A DNA stretch of 43,375 nucleotides from assembly GCA_024220525.1 (NCBI GenBank), contig JAMYWO010000086.1, positions 115,529 through 158,903 on the forward strand, read 5' to 3'. This stretch comes from Cochliopodium minus (lineage: Eukaryota > Discosea > Himatismenida > Cochliopodiidae). The notes under the pieces are model-generated. The model saw only the letters and a program-made list of their open reading frames with translations, was not told the DNA's origin and did not search any database. Positions within the stretch are counted from its first letter, which is position 1, and the number at the start of each line of letters is the position of its first letter. Shown piece after piece: positions 1-9,964 of this stretch. A program made the position numbers and the translations under genes.

Positions 1-53
1 TTGCTCTTATTTTCTCAAGAGATACTCAAATGGATTCATCAATTTAATAAATT

Positions 54-706
54 TTATTCGATTTTAACATTTTTCCCTTCCTCCTCTTCATTTTTTTGAT
101 CTTCATTCTTCTCTATCTTGATTTTCAGGACACCATCATTGTATTTGGCCTTCATAGATTCGAAATTGGCATTCTTGGGCAAAGTAAATGTACGAGTGAA
201 TTTTCCATAGCTTCGCTCAACTCTATGGAACCTCGAATCATCTCCCTCTTTGTCAGATGAATCTTCCCTTTCTCCCTCTATAACCAAAATGTTGTTGTGA
301 TGCTTTACTTTGATATCTTCTTTTTTAAATCCAGGGAGATCAGCCATTATATTGTAATTTTTTTTATCCTCTTATTTAAAATAAATTCAATTTTGAAATA
401 ACGATTTTTTTTTAAAATTGAATTTTTTCAGTGAAATTTTAAATTAATTTTTCAGTTAAAAAATCATTTCATACCTGATAAATCACATTCAGGGACCCAA
501 TCTGATTCCATTCTGTGCATAACTGTTGGATAATTTGAGAATCTATCAAAGAAATGATCATTCATGTAGTTATCTATTCATTATTTAAAGAAAAAGGGTA
601 AAGTAAACTTTAAAGTTTTTATGATATTATTTGGTTACCTATATAATCACTGAATGGGTTAATTGCACGTTTCTTTATTGATTTTGATAATTTGGATAAT
701 TTATTC

Positions 707-708
<2 letters not shown>
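54..708 (-). CDS. Hsp20/alpha-crystallin small heat-shock protein (copy 1)
   Basis: Three exons on the minus strand (708-639, 573-475, 370-54) join in phase to 161 residues. The core has the Hsp20 signatures ADLPGFKKEDIKV near residue 70, IEGERED, the HRVERSYGKFTRTFTLP strand and the closing MKAKYNDGVLKIKI. Such proteins are ATP-independent chaperones that hold unfolding proteins in oligomers; the sequence shows no targeting signal, so a cytosolic location is inferred. The start is the ATG at 708, which opens a 70-nt first exon; the first exons of the next two genes are also exactly 70 nt and end in the same phase. The ATG-less stretch before ADLPG is supplied by the second exon, ending in SDWVPECDLS. 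The loop between IEGERED and HRVER is short here, unlike in the third copy. Confidence 0.93.
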
Positions 709-763
<55 letters not shown>

Positions 764-948
764 TTATGTTTTTTTTTTCCCAAATTAATTCATCATTAAA
801 AATCTTTTGTGCTTTTTTTGATCTAAATTTTGGAGAAAATTTCCTTTTTAAAAATTCGAATTTCACCAAAACAAAAAACAAAAATTTCACCAAAAATTTT
901 ATTATTTTAATAAAAATCCACTTCACAATCCAATTTTTTTTTTTTCAT

Positions 949-1611
949 TCACTCAAATGATACACTATCATATTCATGATCACAATGATCCTCTTTTTCT
1001 CCCAACCTTTTAATTCTAATACTAAGCACTCCATCTTCATATTTAGCCTTCATGGATTTTAAACACACGTCTTGTGGCAAAGAGAAACTTCTTGAGAATT
1101 TTCCGTCCTTTCTTTCTTTTCTGTGAAATTGATTTCCCTCCTCCTCATCCTCCTTTTCCTCTGCGTCCTCTCTTCTCCCTTCTATTGTTATCACGTGATT
1201 TTTTTGCTTTATCTTTATGTTTTCCTTTTTCATCCCTGGTAGATCCAAAGAAATATTGAATGCTTTATTCTCCTCTATTATTTTTTTGTTTTTTTTATTT
1301 TTATTTTTTTAAATAAAATCTTTTTTTAAATAAAATTTTGGAGATTTCTATTAAACTTACTCTCCAAATAAATTTTTTCACCTTTTAGATCCACTAATGG
1401 TATCCAGTCTGCATCTATTCTACTTACAGAAACAGGGAGACTTTTCATATGATTCTCACCAATGTAATTACCTTTTTAAAAATAATTTTTGGTTTGTTTC
1501 TTTTTAAAAAATATAATTTTAAAAGTTTATTTTACTTAAACCAATGCTTCTTCCAAATTCTTTTGTTGTGTTGTTTTTAAAACAGTTTCTTATTTTCATT
1601 AATTTATTCAT
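949..1611 (-). CDS. Hsp20/alpha-crystallin small heat-shock protein (copy 2)
   Basis: Exons 1611-1542, 1471-1382 and 1274-949 join to 161 residues, the same length as copy 1 and with introns at the same two places and phases. Recognisable elements are the N-terminal ADWIPLVDL segment, LDLPGMKKENIKIK, ITIEGRRED, HRKERKDGKFSRSFSLP and MKAKYEDGVLSIRIKR. The loop before HRKER is a short Glu-rich run (about 15 residues). The tail is His/Asp/Glu-rich. The shared architecture with its neighbours shows tandem duplication. The first donor reads GTTTAAG, acceptable for a GT-AG intron but weaker than the rest. Function: chaperone, inferred from family. Confidence 0.92.
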
Positions 1612-1775
1612 CTTTTACTTTTTTATATTTTCTTTTCTTTTTAATTTTAAATTGATTTATCTTTTTATTTCATTCGGAATAATAAATTTAAAATTCAGAC
1701 AAAAAAAGTTCTAGGAAATTAAAAATGGGTTAAATGTTTAAATTTTTTTAAAATCAATTTTAATATTTTTTTTTT

Positions 1776-2885
1776 TTAATCAATATTGATCATTTTCCCA
1801 TCATCCACTTTTTTATCATGGAACTTTTGAATTTTGATGCTCAACACACCATCAGAGAACTTGGCCTTCAAAGAATCCAAATTGACATAAGATGGAAGAG
1901 CCAGAGATCTTTTGAATACAGAGTGAACCCTTTCAATACGATGATACATCACATCATCATGTGAAGAAGGATGAATTGATTTATCATTTTTATTTTTCTT
2001 TAGGCCTTTTTCATTATTTTCAATACTTGATTGTTTGCTTGTGGTATCCATCTCTGATGCCTTTTTATCTTTCAGATAATCTCCCGATTCCTCAATCTTG
2101 ATTTTGATCCCCATCTTGTCAGTAGCATCTTCTCCTTCTTGATTCCCATCCACTTCCTCCTTCTCCTTGTTCTTCGATCCATCTCTCATATCTTCTCCCT
2201 CCTCTATCCCCTCCTTGATAATCTCTTCATTCAAATCATTTGCACCCTCATTCTTTGCCTTCAAAGTGATATCAATATTTGGATCATTATTGAAATGATC
2301 CACCTTCATATGATCCATCATTGGATTGATTTCCCCTTTATGCATCGATTTCGCTTTCTCCTTTTTTTCTCCTTCAACATCATTTAAACTGTCCTTCACC
2401 TGAATCCCTTGAGATGATACTCCATCATCCATCTCCATCTCCTTTCCTTTTTTCCCTTCCATCTCCTTGTTTTCTCCCTTTATATCTTTTCTTTCACCCT
2501 TACCATAGATTTGTTTGTCACTGTCAACATAATTTCCCAGTTCACAAAGATCTTTCCTTTCTCCCTCTATTGTCAAAATGTTCTTCGTATATCTGACTTT
2601 AATGTCTTCTTTCCTAAACCCTGGCAGATCTGTTGTAATTGAAAATTCTTTTTTGTCCTCTTTTATGTCCATTGAAGGAATCCAAGTAGATGGTTTATTT
2701 ACCAAAGTAGGAATGTTGAAAAATTTATCAAAAAAGTTTTCACTAATGTAATGATCTTTAAAAAGTTATTCAAAATTTAAAGTTTTTCAATAATTCTTTC
2801 ATTTCTATTTCTTACCCATGTAATTATTCAATGGTTGAACAACATTCTTTCTAATTTTATTTCCAAGTTTGTTGGTTATTTTCAT
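1776..2885 (-). CDS. Hsp20-like protein with a large charged insert in the dimerisation loop (copy 3)
   Basis: Two exons (2885-2816 and 2755-1776) join to 349 residues; the second intron of copies 1 and 2 is absent. Residues about 60-90 carry STWIPSMDIKEDKKEF, ITTDLPGFRKEDIKV and TIEGERKD; the domain resumes near residue 290 with YHRIERVHSVFKRSLALP and ends in LKAKFSDGVLSIKI. Between the two halves lie about 190 residues dominated by Lys, Glu, Asp and Gly with hardly any hydrophobic clusters, predicted disordered. The break falls where Hsp20 proteins have the loop that carries strand 6 and mediates dimer exchange. The insert is fully open and in frame, so it is either translated or an unspliced low-complexity segment; I see no convincing GT-AG pair around it. 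Confidence 0.88.
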
Positions 2886-3014
2886 TTTGTTGTTTTTTGT
2901 GTTTTTTTTTTATTGATTGAGCATTTTTTTGAAGCTTAAACATAAAAAAGAGAAATTTTAAAAATTAGTCGAAAAAAATTGGAAAAAAAATCTGAAAAAA
3001 AAAACTTTTATTGA

Positions 3015-3385
3015 CTAAATATAATTAGTATAAAAATTGTAGATGCTTAAATCACCATTCCTTGATGTGATGAAAAACTCCAAATTATCAAAAAACTGAA
3101 TCTTTAAAATAGAAGAGGAATTGACAATCTTTCCCTCATTTATTTTTTCCAAAGAATCCTTGTTGTAAAAAAAGAATTGTCCAGATTCATTCGAAGAGAT
3201 GATTACAAAAGGAGCTAAAATGATATAAGTGAATCCAGATGAAGAAAAAATGTCCTCCACCTCGTTTTTGATGAACGAAACTTCTTTGCCATCTTTTGAG
3301 TTTAAAATGAAAATGGTGGATAAGCTACATAAAACCACATTTTCAAAATCTTCATCCAATTTAAGATCAAGAATAGGAAAAAAAT
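3015..3385 (-). CDS. C-terminal exon of a beta-propeller-like protein, 5' part missing
   Basis: A 371-nt exon opens right after a minus-strand acceptor (AG at 3387-3386) and runs 123 codons to TAA. It reads like propeller blades: hydrophobic strand pairs such as VVLCSLSTIFILNSKDGK, IILAPFVIISSNESGQFFFY and IQFFDNLEFFITSRNGDLSI, each followed by a turn, resembling degenerate WD40/PQQ blades. It contains no Met at all, so it must have an upstream exon. Yet upstream on this strand there is only A/T repeat and then an exon of a gene on the other strand. The gene is therefore truncated or misjoined. Function unknown. Confidence 0.55.
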
Positions 3386-3521
3386 CTAATTTATTAAAAA
3401 ATAAATAAAAAATAAAAATTTATTAAAATAAAAAATAAAAATAAAAATAATAATAAAAATAAAAAATAAAAAATAAAAAATAAAAGATAAAAAAAATTTT
3501 AAAATTTATTTTTTAAAAAAA
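3386..3521. repeat. A-rich AAAAT-type low-complexity spacer between two start-less genes
   Basis: Nearly pure A/T made of AAAAT and AAAAAT units, with no ATG on the plus strand. It looks like intron sequence rather than a promoter and separates acceptor-initiated exons on opposite strands. Confidence 0.7.
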
Positions 3522-3524
3522 GAG

Positions 3525-5685
3525 ATCACAGGAGAATTTTGTTTATTCATAGAAAAAGCCATCTCTGAAAAAAAAAATCTTGTTGAAGGAATAGAGCTGG
3601 AGATGGAAGAGAAAGTGGTCCTTTTCAAACAACTCTGCAGCACCAAAATTGTTGTGGAGGAAATCAAAGTGGAAAGGGAGGAGGACCACCTTTTTTGTTT
3701 CTTGCAGAAAAACAAGTTTTTGAAAAAAGTTTTGCAGATGAAAAAAGAAAAGTTTTTTGTACATGATGTTGACACTGTAAAAACAAAATAAAAAAAATAA
3801 AAATAAAAATAATCAATATTAAAAAAAAAAAAAATTATTAATCCAAAAAAAAATAAAAGCATTAATCCAAAAAAAAAAATGATAAATAAAAATAAACAAA
3901 AACAAAAATCGAAAATTCAAAAATTATTAAAAATAGAAATAAAAATCAAAAAAATAATAAATATAAATAAAAATAATCAATATTAAAAAAAAATTATTAA
4001 TCCAAAAAATGATAAATAAAAAAAAAATAGAAATAAAAAATCAAATCAAAAATAAAAATAAATGAAAAAAATAATAAATAAAATAAATAAAAAAAATTAA
4101 ATTTTAATTAAATTCAATTTAAAATATTAATCAAAAAAATAAAAAAAAGATACAAAATCAATTGACAGTTTATATGGGAAATGACATGTTAGAGTTCAAA
4201 ATGAATTCATATTTGGAAAAGATGAAAAACACTTTGACGTCAAAGACAGAGAGTATCAATTCGGAGATGGAGTCTTACTTGAATGGTGAACAAAAAAAAA
4301 TTCTCAACAAATGGGTCAATAATCTCACTTTTTTCTGCACTTTTTCTTATTTGAGTTCGCTTGGATATCACAATGACTGTACTACGTAAAAAAAAAAATA
4401 TATTTATCATTTTAATAAAAAAAAATCTAAAAAAATATTATCCAAATGAATAACATTAAAAAATAAAAAAATTTTAAAAATTGAAAAAAAAATCATAAAA
4501 AAATAAAAAAATAATAAAAAAAGAATTAAAAAAATCAAAAAAAAATCAAAAATTTTTCTTGTATTCAAATAAAAAATCAGATGAAATTCAAACAATAAAA
4601 ATTTGAACAAACAAAAATGAAAGTAAAATAAAAATAAAAAATAAAGTGAAAATAAAAATGAAATTCAAATAAAAAATAAAAAAAAAAATTTTATCCGAAA
4701 GAATAAACAAAAAATTTAAATAATAACAAATAAAACAAAAAAATAAAAATATTAATAAATAAAAAATAAAAAGTGATGATTATACCAAAGCGCCTCCCTT
4801 GAACTATGAAGGAGTCCTCTCCAATTACTACCTCCTCAACAAAGTGATGGAACAATACAACTCACAATTCAACAACGAAAACAACGACATCTTCGATCTC
4901 ATTCACAACGACGTCCTATCTCTGAGTTTTAACGAGAAAATAAGTTCCTCTAAAGAATTTTTGTTTGTTAATGATCCAAAATTCAGAGAAAAACAAAATA
5001 ATTATTGGAAAAAAAAATCAATTTTAAAATTTATTGTCGTTTTGAAAAGAAAAATTTTTCCGAGAATTTCTCTTCTCACCAAAAATTCTCTTGTTGTCAT
5101 CAAACACTTTTTGGGCTTTCGTGAGAGCTTTCCAAATGATCTTTCTTTGGTTTCTTCTTCCTTTGAAAAAATTGAAGAAACTTTGGATAAAAATCTTCGG
5201 AGAAAGGTTATAAAAAATTTTGATTTTTATTTTTAAAAATTAATTTTTTATTTATTTTAGTTATTTTATTTTGATTATTACTTCTTTTTAAAGTTATTTT
5301 ATATTATTTATTTATTTTTTAATTTTTTAATTTTTTTTTATTTTTTTAATTTTTTTTTTCTAACAATTCAATTCACCATATCAATTTAGATCATTCATTT
5401 GTTCAAACTATTTATTTCATTTTTTAATTTTAATTTAATTTTAATTTTTTAATTTTAATTTTATAATTTTAATTTTTTCTTCAAAAAAATTAATAGATTT
5501 CTGAAACAATTCAAGATCTGAAATATTTCAATGAAATGTCCAACACTGACTTCAATGTAAATGGAAACAAGGTTTACACCATTGAGCATTTATGTATAAA
5601 TAGAATAAAGATGAAAAGCATTGAGATGAAAACAGTGATAGACATATGGGGAAAAAAATTTGCGAATCTCAATCATTTGTATTAA
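3525..5685 (+). CDS. Unassigned helical protein, start exon missing
   Basis: Four exons (about 3525-3776, 4150-4385, 4774-5206, 5497-5685) join with consistent phases to 369 codons ending in TAA. The product is charged and mostly helical, with stretches such as LVEGIELEMEEKVVLFKQL, a KWVNNLTFFCTF segment and a C-terminal TIEHLCINRIKMKSIEMK. I do not recognise a family. The first exon follows an acceptor-like AG at 3521-3524 and reads coding-quality for 26 codons before its first ATG at 3603, so either translation starts at 3603 or a 5' exon has been lost. Unusually, its introns (373 and 388 nt) are A-rich on the sense strand, whereas most introns in this window are T-rich. It faces a second start-less gene fragment across 139 bp. 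Confidence 0.6.
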
Positions 5686-5895
5686 ATTAAATTTATTATT
5701 TATTAATTTATTTAAATAATTTTTTAATTGTTGAGGAAATTAAAGAAAAAAAAATATCCTCTCAATGAATATTTATGGATTATATTTAGGTTTAAAATGT
5801 GGATTCACGTTTTTTTGTTACTTCAAATTAAATTTAAACTCCTCAAGTTCCAATATAATGTTGTCATCATTCTTAAAAAGAAAAATTAAAAAAAA

Positions 5896-6729
5896 ATGAT
5901 AATTCTTTTGGCAGGACTGATCATGGGTGTTTTATCTCATACTATTTCTTTTTTATTATCATTTCTTTATTATAGTCTATATTTCTCTTATATCCTTCTT
6001 CAATTTTTGGCTGTCAATCTAACATCACTTATACAATATCTAATTCAACATTTCCCATCAATGATTCAATTCCTCTCTAATCATTCACCCTTTATCTTCG
6101 ATCTTATAAAGAAAATATTTTTCAATTCAACTAAATTCATTTCATACACTTTACATGTCGCATTCAAATTTTTTTATTCTCTCCTCTCAATCATCTTGCT
6201 TTCAATCAACAAAATACTCAAGATTATAACTATTATGATTTTGCAATCAATGGATACTATCAAAAGAGAATTATTTCATACTTCGGACAGTGAATCTTCA
6301 AGAATAAAAACAAATTACAGACAAAAAAATAAATTGAATATTAATAACTCAAACCAATCTGGATTTTCCTCTTCTTATTTTTATTACATTATAACTCTCA
6401 TCTTGATTCTCTTCTCGATTGTAATAATCTTTAAAAAAAATAAAAATAAAAACAATAATATAAATAAACACAAAAATAATTCTAAAATAAATCAAATTGA
6501 AGAAATTAAATCCATTAAAGAAGTTCTCCCTCCTTCTATCAAAATTGTTGAAAATGTTGACAAACTCACTTGCGTTGTTTGCTTTGATAACGAAAAAGAA
6601 ATGTTGTTTTTGAATTGTAAACACATTTCTGTATGCGAAAAATGTTCAAAAGAAATCACAAAATCCAATAATAAATGTCCTATTTGCATGAAAGATATCA
6701 AATCCTCTATCAAAGTTTTTATTTCTTGA
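5896..6729 (+). CDS. Multi-pass membrane RING-type E3 ubiquitin ligase
   Basis: A single-exon gene of 277 residues. The N-terminal half is strongly hydrophobic with several candidate membrane segments (first about residues 2-40), a further clear one near 158-178 (YIITLILILFSIVIIF), then an Asn/Lys-rich linker. The C-terminus is a C3HC4 RING: CVVC near residue 225, then CKH, CEKC and CPIC, followed by the terminal IKVF typical of RINGs of the MUL1/IAP kind. Known role of such proteins: E2-dependent ubiquitin transfer at the membrane; here the RING would face the cytosol. The organelle (mitochondrion, ER or other) cannot be read from the sequence. Start chosen as the first ATG, which opens directly into the hydrophobic region. 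Confidence 0.85.
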   Translation: MIILLAGLIMGVLSHTISFLLSFLYYSLYFSYILLQFLAVNLTSLIQYLIQHFPSMIQFLSNHSPFIFDLIKKIFFNSTKFISYTLHVAFKFFYSLLSIILLSINKILKIITIMILQSMDTIKRELFHTSDSESSRIKTNYRQKNKLNINNSNQSGFSSSYFYYIITLILILFSIVIIFKKNKNKNNNINKHKNNSKINQIEEIKSIKEVLPPSIKIVENVDKLTCVVCFDNEKEMLFLNCKHISVCEKCSKEITKSNNKCPICMKDIKSSIKVFIS

Positions 6730-7031
6730 CAATAATTTAAAAAATAAAATTTTTTGAGATTAATTTGATTTCATAAAGTTACCAAAAGAAAATTGAAATA
6801 AAAAAGATTGTTTTATTTTACAAAACTTTGAAAATCTTTCATGAACTATTAAAAACAAAAAAATTCTCTACTTGAAATTGTGAAAAGCAATTCATAAAAA
6901 AACAAAAAAAAAAAAGAATTGTTTTAAAAATTTTTTAAAAAATAAGCAAAAAAAATTTTAAATCTCAATTTTTTTAAAAAAAATAAAAATAAAAAAAAAA
7001 TAAATAAAAAATTAAAAAAAAATTTGAATGA
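6730..7031. other. Intergenic, no gene seen
   Basis: A/T runs, including a poly-A stretch, between the RING gene and the Ras-like gene. I see no exon with coding character and no RNA gene. Confidence 0.6.
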
Positions 7032-7874
7032 ATGGGAAATAAGAATAATGGAAATGGAGATAAAAGGACTTACCTGAGGGAGTCTGTTTCATATGTTGGT
7101 AATTCTTAGATAATATTAACTCCAATCTTTCACACGAGGGAGATAAAAAAAAAAAAAAAAATTTTTTTTTTGAATAATCTTTCTCCATTTGAATATAGAG
7201 CATAAAATTGTAGTATACGGAATGGATAGATGTGGTATGCTTCAATATATCTCAACATAAAATAACAATATCAATATACTCTTTATAAATAAAATACTCT
7301 TTGACATATAGTGGATATAATAACATTTAAAACTCTTTAGAATAGTTTATAAAACAATTATATTTAAAAAGGGAAAAGCACATTGACATGTCAATATATA
7401 TCATCGATATTTATTGAGCAATTTGATCCAACAAAACAAGAAAAATATAGAAAATATACCACCATAGACAAAACTCCTTACATATTCGATATCATAGACA
7501 CTGTGAATACTTTAGAATTTTCATCAATCAGAGATCAAGAAATGAGGAATAATGATGCATTCATATTGGTTTATTCTATCACAGATATCTCCTCATACAA
7601 CGAGATATTGAAATTAAGGCAGCAAATACTCAGAGTTAAAAATTCTCCTTTTGAACCAATGATAATAGTTGCAAATAAAAGTGATTTGGAAAATGAGAGG
7701 AAAGTATCCATTAAAGAAGGAGAGGAATTGGCAAAATCTTTGGGAGTAAGAAAATATTCAAAAAAAAATATTATTTATTCTCCGCTAAATGAATTTATTT
7801 GTAATTTTTTAATTCAAGTGCCCAATTATAGAAGTATCTTCAAAGAATCGAGAAAATATAGAAAGGATATTTGA
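7032..7874 (+). CDS. Ras-like small GTPase with N-myristoylation-type start and altered switch residues
   Basis: Three exons (7032-7098, 7199-7234, 7372-7874) join in phase to 201 residues. The start is MGNKNNGNG, an N-myristoylation-type sequence. Next come KIVVYGMDRCGKST (P-loop), FDPT in switch I, IDTVN where Ras has DTAG, and NKSD (G4). The SAK motif (G5) is reduced to SKK. The positions of Ras residues 12 and 13 are Asp and Arg, and the Gln61 position is Thr, changes expected to impair GTP hydrolysis. There is no C-terminal CaaX box, so lipid anchoring would come from the N-terminus instead. The closest family is Ras/Rap (LVYSI, LRQQILRVKN). The second exon is only 36 nt and carries most of the P-loop, so a one-exon reading loses it. 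Confidence 0.85.
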
Positions 7875-8429
7875 ACTTTTAGTGAAGGAGATCAAAAAGA
7901 AATATTGACATTTTCAAATATCTAATGAATAGGGGATAATCAAATTTATGATTATAATTTTGTAATTGATAGTATATATTTAATATTTAATAAAGGGAAT
8001 TCAATAAAAATAGCTTTTTATTCATTTTCTTTTGTGTTGTATAATTTTTTGAATGATTAAAATTTGGATGAACAAAATTTTGGGGAAGTGTTGTAAATAG
8101 ATTTTTTGCAAAAAATTTATAATGTTTTGGGTGGTTTAAATATTATCTATAAAAAGTAAAGATCTTTATAAAATCAGAATTGGAGTTTTAGTATCATTAT
8201 GGAAAAATTTTTTATTTCAAACGGCACTTCCAAATGTCATCCTTTAATTTATAAAGATCTATATATAAGTGATATTTAAATTACAAGTTTTTTTTTTATT
8301 AAACTTTTTTTTTGATTCAATCAAAAATAATTTATATTTTAATTTTTGGTCACTATTGATTTGTAGAATACAAAAAATGTTGATAAATATATGAGAATCA
8401 AAGTTAAATTTTATTTGATTTTTTAATTT
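7875..8429. other. Convergent intergenic region, no gene seen
   Basis: 555 bp between the 3' ends of the Ras-like and SPRY genes. It holds an inverted pair of TTTATAAAGATCT-like 13-mers (about 8160-8173 and 8253-8267), which could be a shared 3' processing or hairpin element or chance. Nothing coding is visible. Confidence 0.5.
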
Positions 8430-9653
8430 TTAAAAATCTACTGTTTTGGAGTGTTGTTTCTTGAAATATTCTTTGATAGCCTTTTCACCAGAAGAGTAAT
8501 TGGTGATTTTGAGCTCGATATTACTTGCCATACAAACAAAAAGTACAATATTGGTATTATCATTGTATTGGGTATTTGTCCAACCAGATCCTAATTGAAT
8601 GTATACAAAAAGAAATAAGATTTCAGAAAATAAAAAAACGGTTTAAAATCTTACCAACACCATTTACGAAGAATTGGATACGAACAGTGCTGGTTCTGTT
8701 ATCAAGGATGAATCCAGTGTAATCATTTTCTTTCCATTTTGGTGCACCTAATTTAAAAAATAGTTGATATCTTTTGAGATTCAAAGGATATAAATTGAAA
8801 TTACCGCTGTATCCACTATTATTTCAACAAAAAGTGAAGATGAGATATGATTTGGTTTAAAGAAAGTTTTATTTTTGCGTTTTGTTTTTATATTTACCAT
8901 GTAGTTGCAGATCCATAAGCACAACAAGAATCAAAGCTTGAAATTGTAGAATCGGAAACTCCCTTTAAAAAGAGATATTAAAAAATGATTTGATGTTCAT
9001 AATTAAGAAATTATTATTTTGTGAAATTTCTTTTTCTTTTACATAAAATACAAAGTGGGAAGAATTCATTTGGATTGTTTGGATTTCTACATAATGGAGA
9101 CCCTTTTCAAATTTTGGAGTACCATAGATACCATTCCAAAGAGCACTGACTTCAAAATTAAAGCAAGAAGGTATATAAATGAAATAAGGTGTATATCTTA
9201 TCTATATTTACCTGATCCTGTCTTGATTGTGTTATCATTTATTTGTACATCAGTTCCCTTCTTTGAGGTATCCCATTGAAGTTTAATTTTAGATGTTTTT
9301 GAAGAGCCACCACCTTTAAATAAGCAAGTTTAAAGGTTTATTTAAGAGAAAAAGAAAATTATTTACCAGATGATCCTCCAAATTCTTCATCTCCAAATAA
9401 TTCGAGTGCTTCTTCTCCGAAGGTTTGTCTTTTATATTTATTCAACGACAAATTTAATTATTTAATTTGAGAAGAAAGAATATGAAAATTACCTTGCATA
9501 TTCTTTCATACCTCTAACAACCATTGCTCTTGCAACATTTCCAATTGAAATAAATTCTTTTAATATGGAATATTTAGTTAATAAATTAGAATTATATATG
9601 ATTGCTTGAATACCTTCTACAATTTCTCCTGCTCTATCAAAGTCGTCACTCAT
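8430..9653 (-). CDS. SPRY/B30.2-domain protein
   Basis: Nine short exons on the minus strand (9653-9614, 9556-9493, 9428-9367, 9313-9212, 9149-9043, 8962-8898, 8815-8805, 8747-8655, 8590-8430) join in phase to 234 residues; retaining the first 57-nt intron would still be in frame and give 253. After an acidic N-terminus (MSDDFDRAGEIVEE, ELFGDEEFGG) and a Gly/Ser linker comes the SPRY-type start KLQWDTSKKGTDVQI, then ALWNGIYGTPKFEKGLHYVE, a GVSDSTISSFDSCCAYG strand-turn, and FILDNRTSTVRIQFFVNGVG, ending NTNIVLFVCMAS. SPRY domains are protein-binding beta-sandwiches; the partner is unknown. Exon 7 is only 11 nt. Every phase agrees, which is the main support for the model. Confidence 0.8.
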
Positions 9654-9964
9654 TTTCTTATATTTATTCTAATTTTTTTTTTTTATTAATTTTTATTTTT
9701 TAATTTAAATCTGAAACAAAAAAAATAAGAGAGAGAAATCAAATTTCATGAAAGATTTTCTTTCTAATGATTGTATGATAGAAAAATTTATGATTTATGG
9801 ATTCTTATAATTGAAAGCTTTCAATTTATAATAATTTATATAAGCACTAATTATGATGTTTTATCTGATTTTTAACGATATCAACAAATCATTGCAAAAT
9901 ATACAATTATTTTAGCAGTATTTTCCTTAAATTTGTTTACATAATCAACAATCAGAAAAAAAAA
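9654..9964. promoter_or_regulatory. Divergent upstream region of the SPRY gene and family copy A
   Basis: 311 bp between two gene starts on opposite strands, so it must hold both promoters. It is A/T-rich with no motif I can name. Confidence 0.4.

Noticed and set aside
3506-3862. Minus-strand open frames over the first exon of the plus-strand helical gene
   Set aside because: They cannot be joined in phase to the propeller exon at 3385, while the plus strand joins in phase to three further exons.
7012-7245. 77-codon minus-strand open frame with a GTAAGT donor
   Set aside because: The plus strand here gives the first two exons of the Ras-like gene, with correct phases and a P-loop.
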